This document shows, in pieces, positions 4,944 to 5,027 of a stretch of DNA of 5,027 nt (positions are counted from its first letter, which is position 1; each line of letters opens with the position of its first letter). This stretch comes from Actinomycetes bacterium. GTDB taxonomy: Bacteria; Actinomycetota; Actinomycetes; Actinomycetales; Microbacteriaceae. Location: positions 1-5,027 of the forward strand of contig JAEZSU010000384.1 in NCBI GenBank assembly GCA_023421635.1. Direction: 5' to 3'. Made by a program: the position numbers and the translations under genes. A model generated the notes under the pieces. That model was not told the origin of the DNA, ran no database searches, and saw nothing but the letters and a program-made list of their open reading frames with translations.

Positions 4944-5027
4944 GCGAGCTCCGTCGCGACCTCGGTCCCCGCGTCGCCGGGTTCCGGGCGGTAGCCCTGT
5001 TTGGCCTTCCGGACGAGGTCGTAGATG
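4940..5027 (-). CDS. C-terminal end of an unidentified gene upstream of the FAH-family gene (partial)
   Basis: The last 28 residues and the TGA stop of a gene that begins beyond the right edge are visible, ending YDLVRKAKQGYRPEPGDAG and then TEVATELA. The frame is inferred from its good codon use and from its TGA (4942-4940), which overlaps the GTG start of the FAH-family gene as GTGA. A basic cluster (RKAKQGYR) followed by an acidic, Gly/Pro/Ala/Thr tail looks like the cytoplasmic tail of a membrane transporter, but an enzyme tail is equally possible, and I do not recognise the protein. It should be the gene before the FAH-family hydrolase in the same operon. Confidence 0.65.
   Translation of the reverse strand, partial: IYDLVRKAKQGYRPEPGDAGTEVATELA
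4949..4952 (-). promoter_or_regulatory. Ribosome binding site for the FAH-family gene
   Basis: GGAG on the minus strand sits 5 bases ahead of the GTG at 4943, inside the last codons of the upstream gene. It supports the GTG start with its 4-base overlap over any later start. Confidence 0.5.

Noticed and set aside
4860..5027. Identifying the upstream gene as homogentisate or gentisate dioxygenase from the FAH context
   Set aside because: The 28 visible C-terminal residues do not match any C-terminus I can recall for these enzymes, so no name is given.
1..5027. tRNA, rRNA, CRISPR array, insertion sequence, phage or defence system
   Set aside because: Reading both strands, I found no cloverleaf-like segment, no regularly spaced repeat array, no transposase or integrase motifs and no target-site duplications; the few gaps are all under 120 bases.

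Overview
The window is about two-thirds G+C, with C- or G-ending codons, GTG starts and very short gaps between genes. Protein content and style point to a high-GC actinobacterium, most likely Microbacterium or another Microbacteriaceae. That placement is inference from codon style, protein families and one intergenic repeat; no taxonomic marker is present. I see no tRNA, rRNA, CRISPR array, insertion sequence or phage gene.

Layout. (1) Positions 1-170, minus strand: the N-terminal part of a small membrane-anchored protein, probably DUF1232/YkvA. (2) Positions 188-2033, plus strand: a probable operon of a GNAT acetyltransferase, a VOC/glyoxalase-fold protein and an MpaB-family (DUF2236) putative oxygenase. 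The two divergent start codons at 170 and 188 are only 17 bp apart and appear to share one overlapping pair of -10 elements giving leaderless mRNAs. (3) Positions 2026-2121: the gap between convergent genes. It holds a likely bidirectional terminator that begins inside the MpaB-family stop codon, then a short intergenic repeat with 1.5 copies. (4) Positions 2122-3195, minus strand: the universally conserved ATPase YchF, here with no cysteine at all. (5) Positions 3241-5027, minus strand: three genes read leftward as unknown gene (C-terminus only), FAH-family hydrolase, GntR/FCD regulator. Both junctions are 4-base GTGA overlaps, so the three are very likely translationally coupled. A hairpin on the regulator's stop codon closes the set.

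How the genes fit together. The FAH-family enzyme and the GntR/FCD regulator look like the end of a catabolic operon for an aromatic or sugar-acid compound, with the regulator made in step with the enzyme; its operator probably lies upstream of the window. The 188-2033 operon has no obvious shared pathway. YchF is a housekeeping gene with its own short, apparently leaderless promoter. No exotic new system is evident. The items most worth a second look are the symmetrical leaderless promoter, the 10-bp inverted repeat ahead of the VOC gene, the enrichment of GGATGC across all genes, the cysteine-free YchF and the intergenic repeat.
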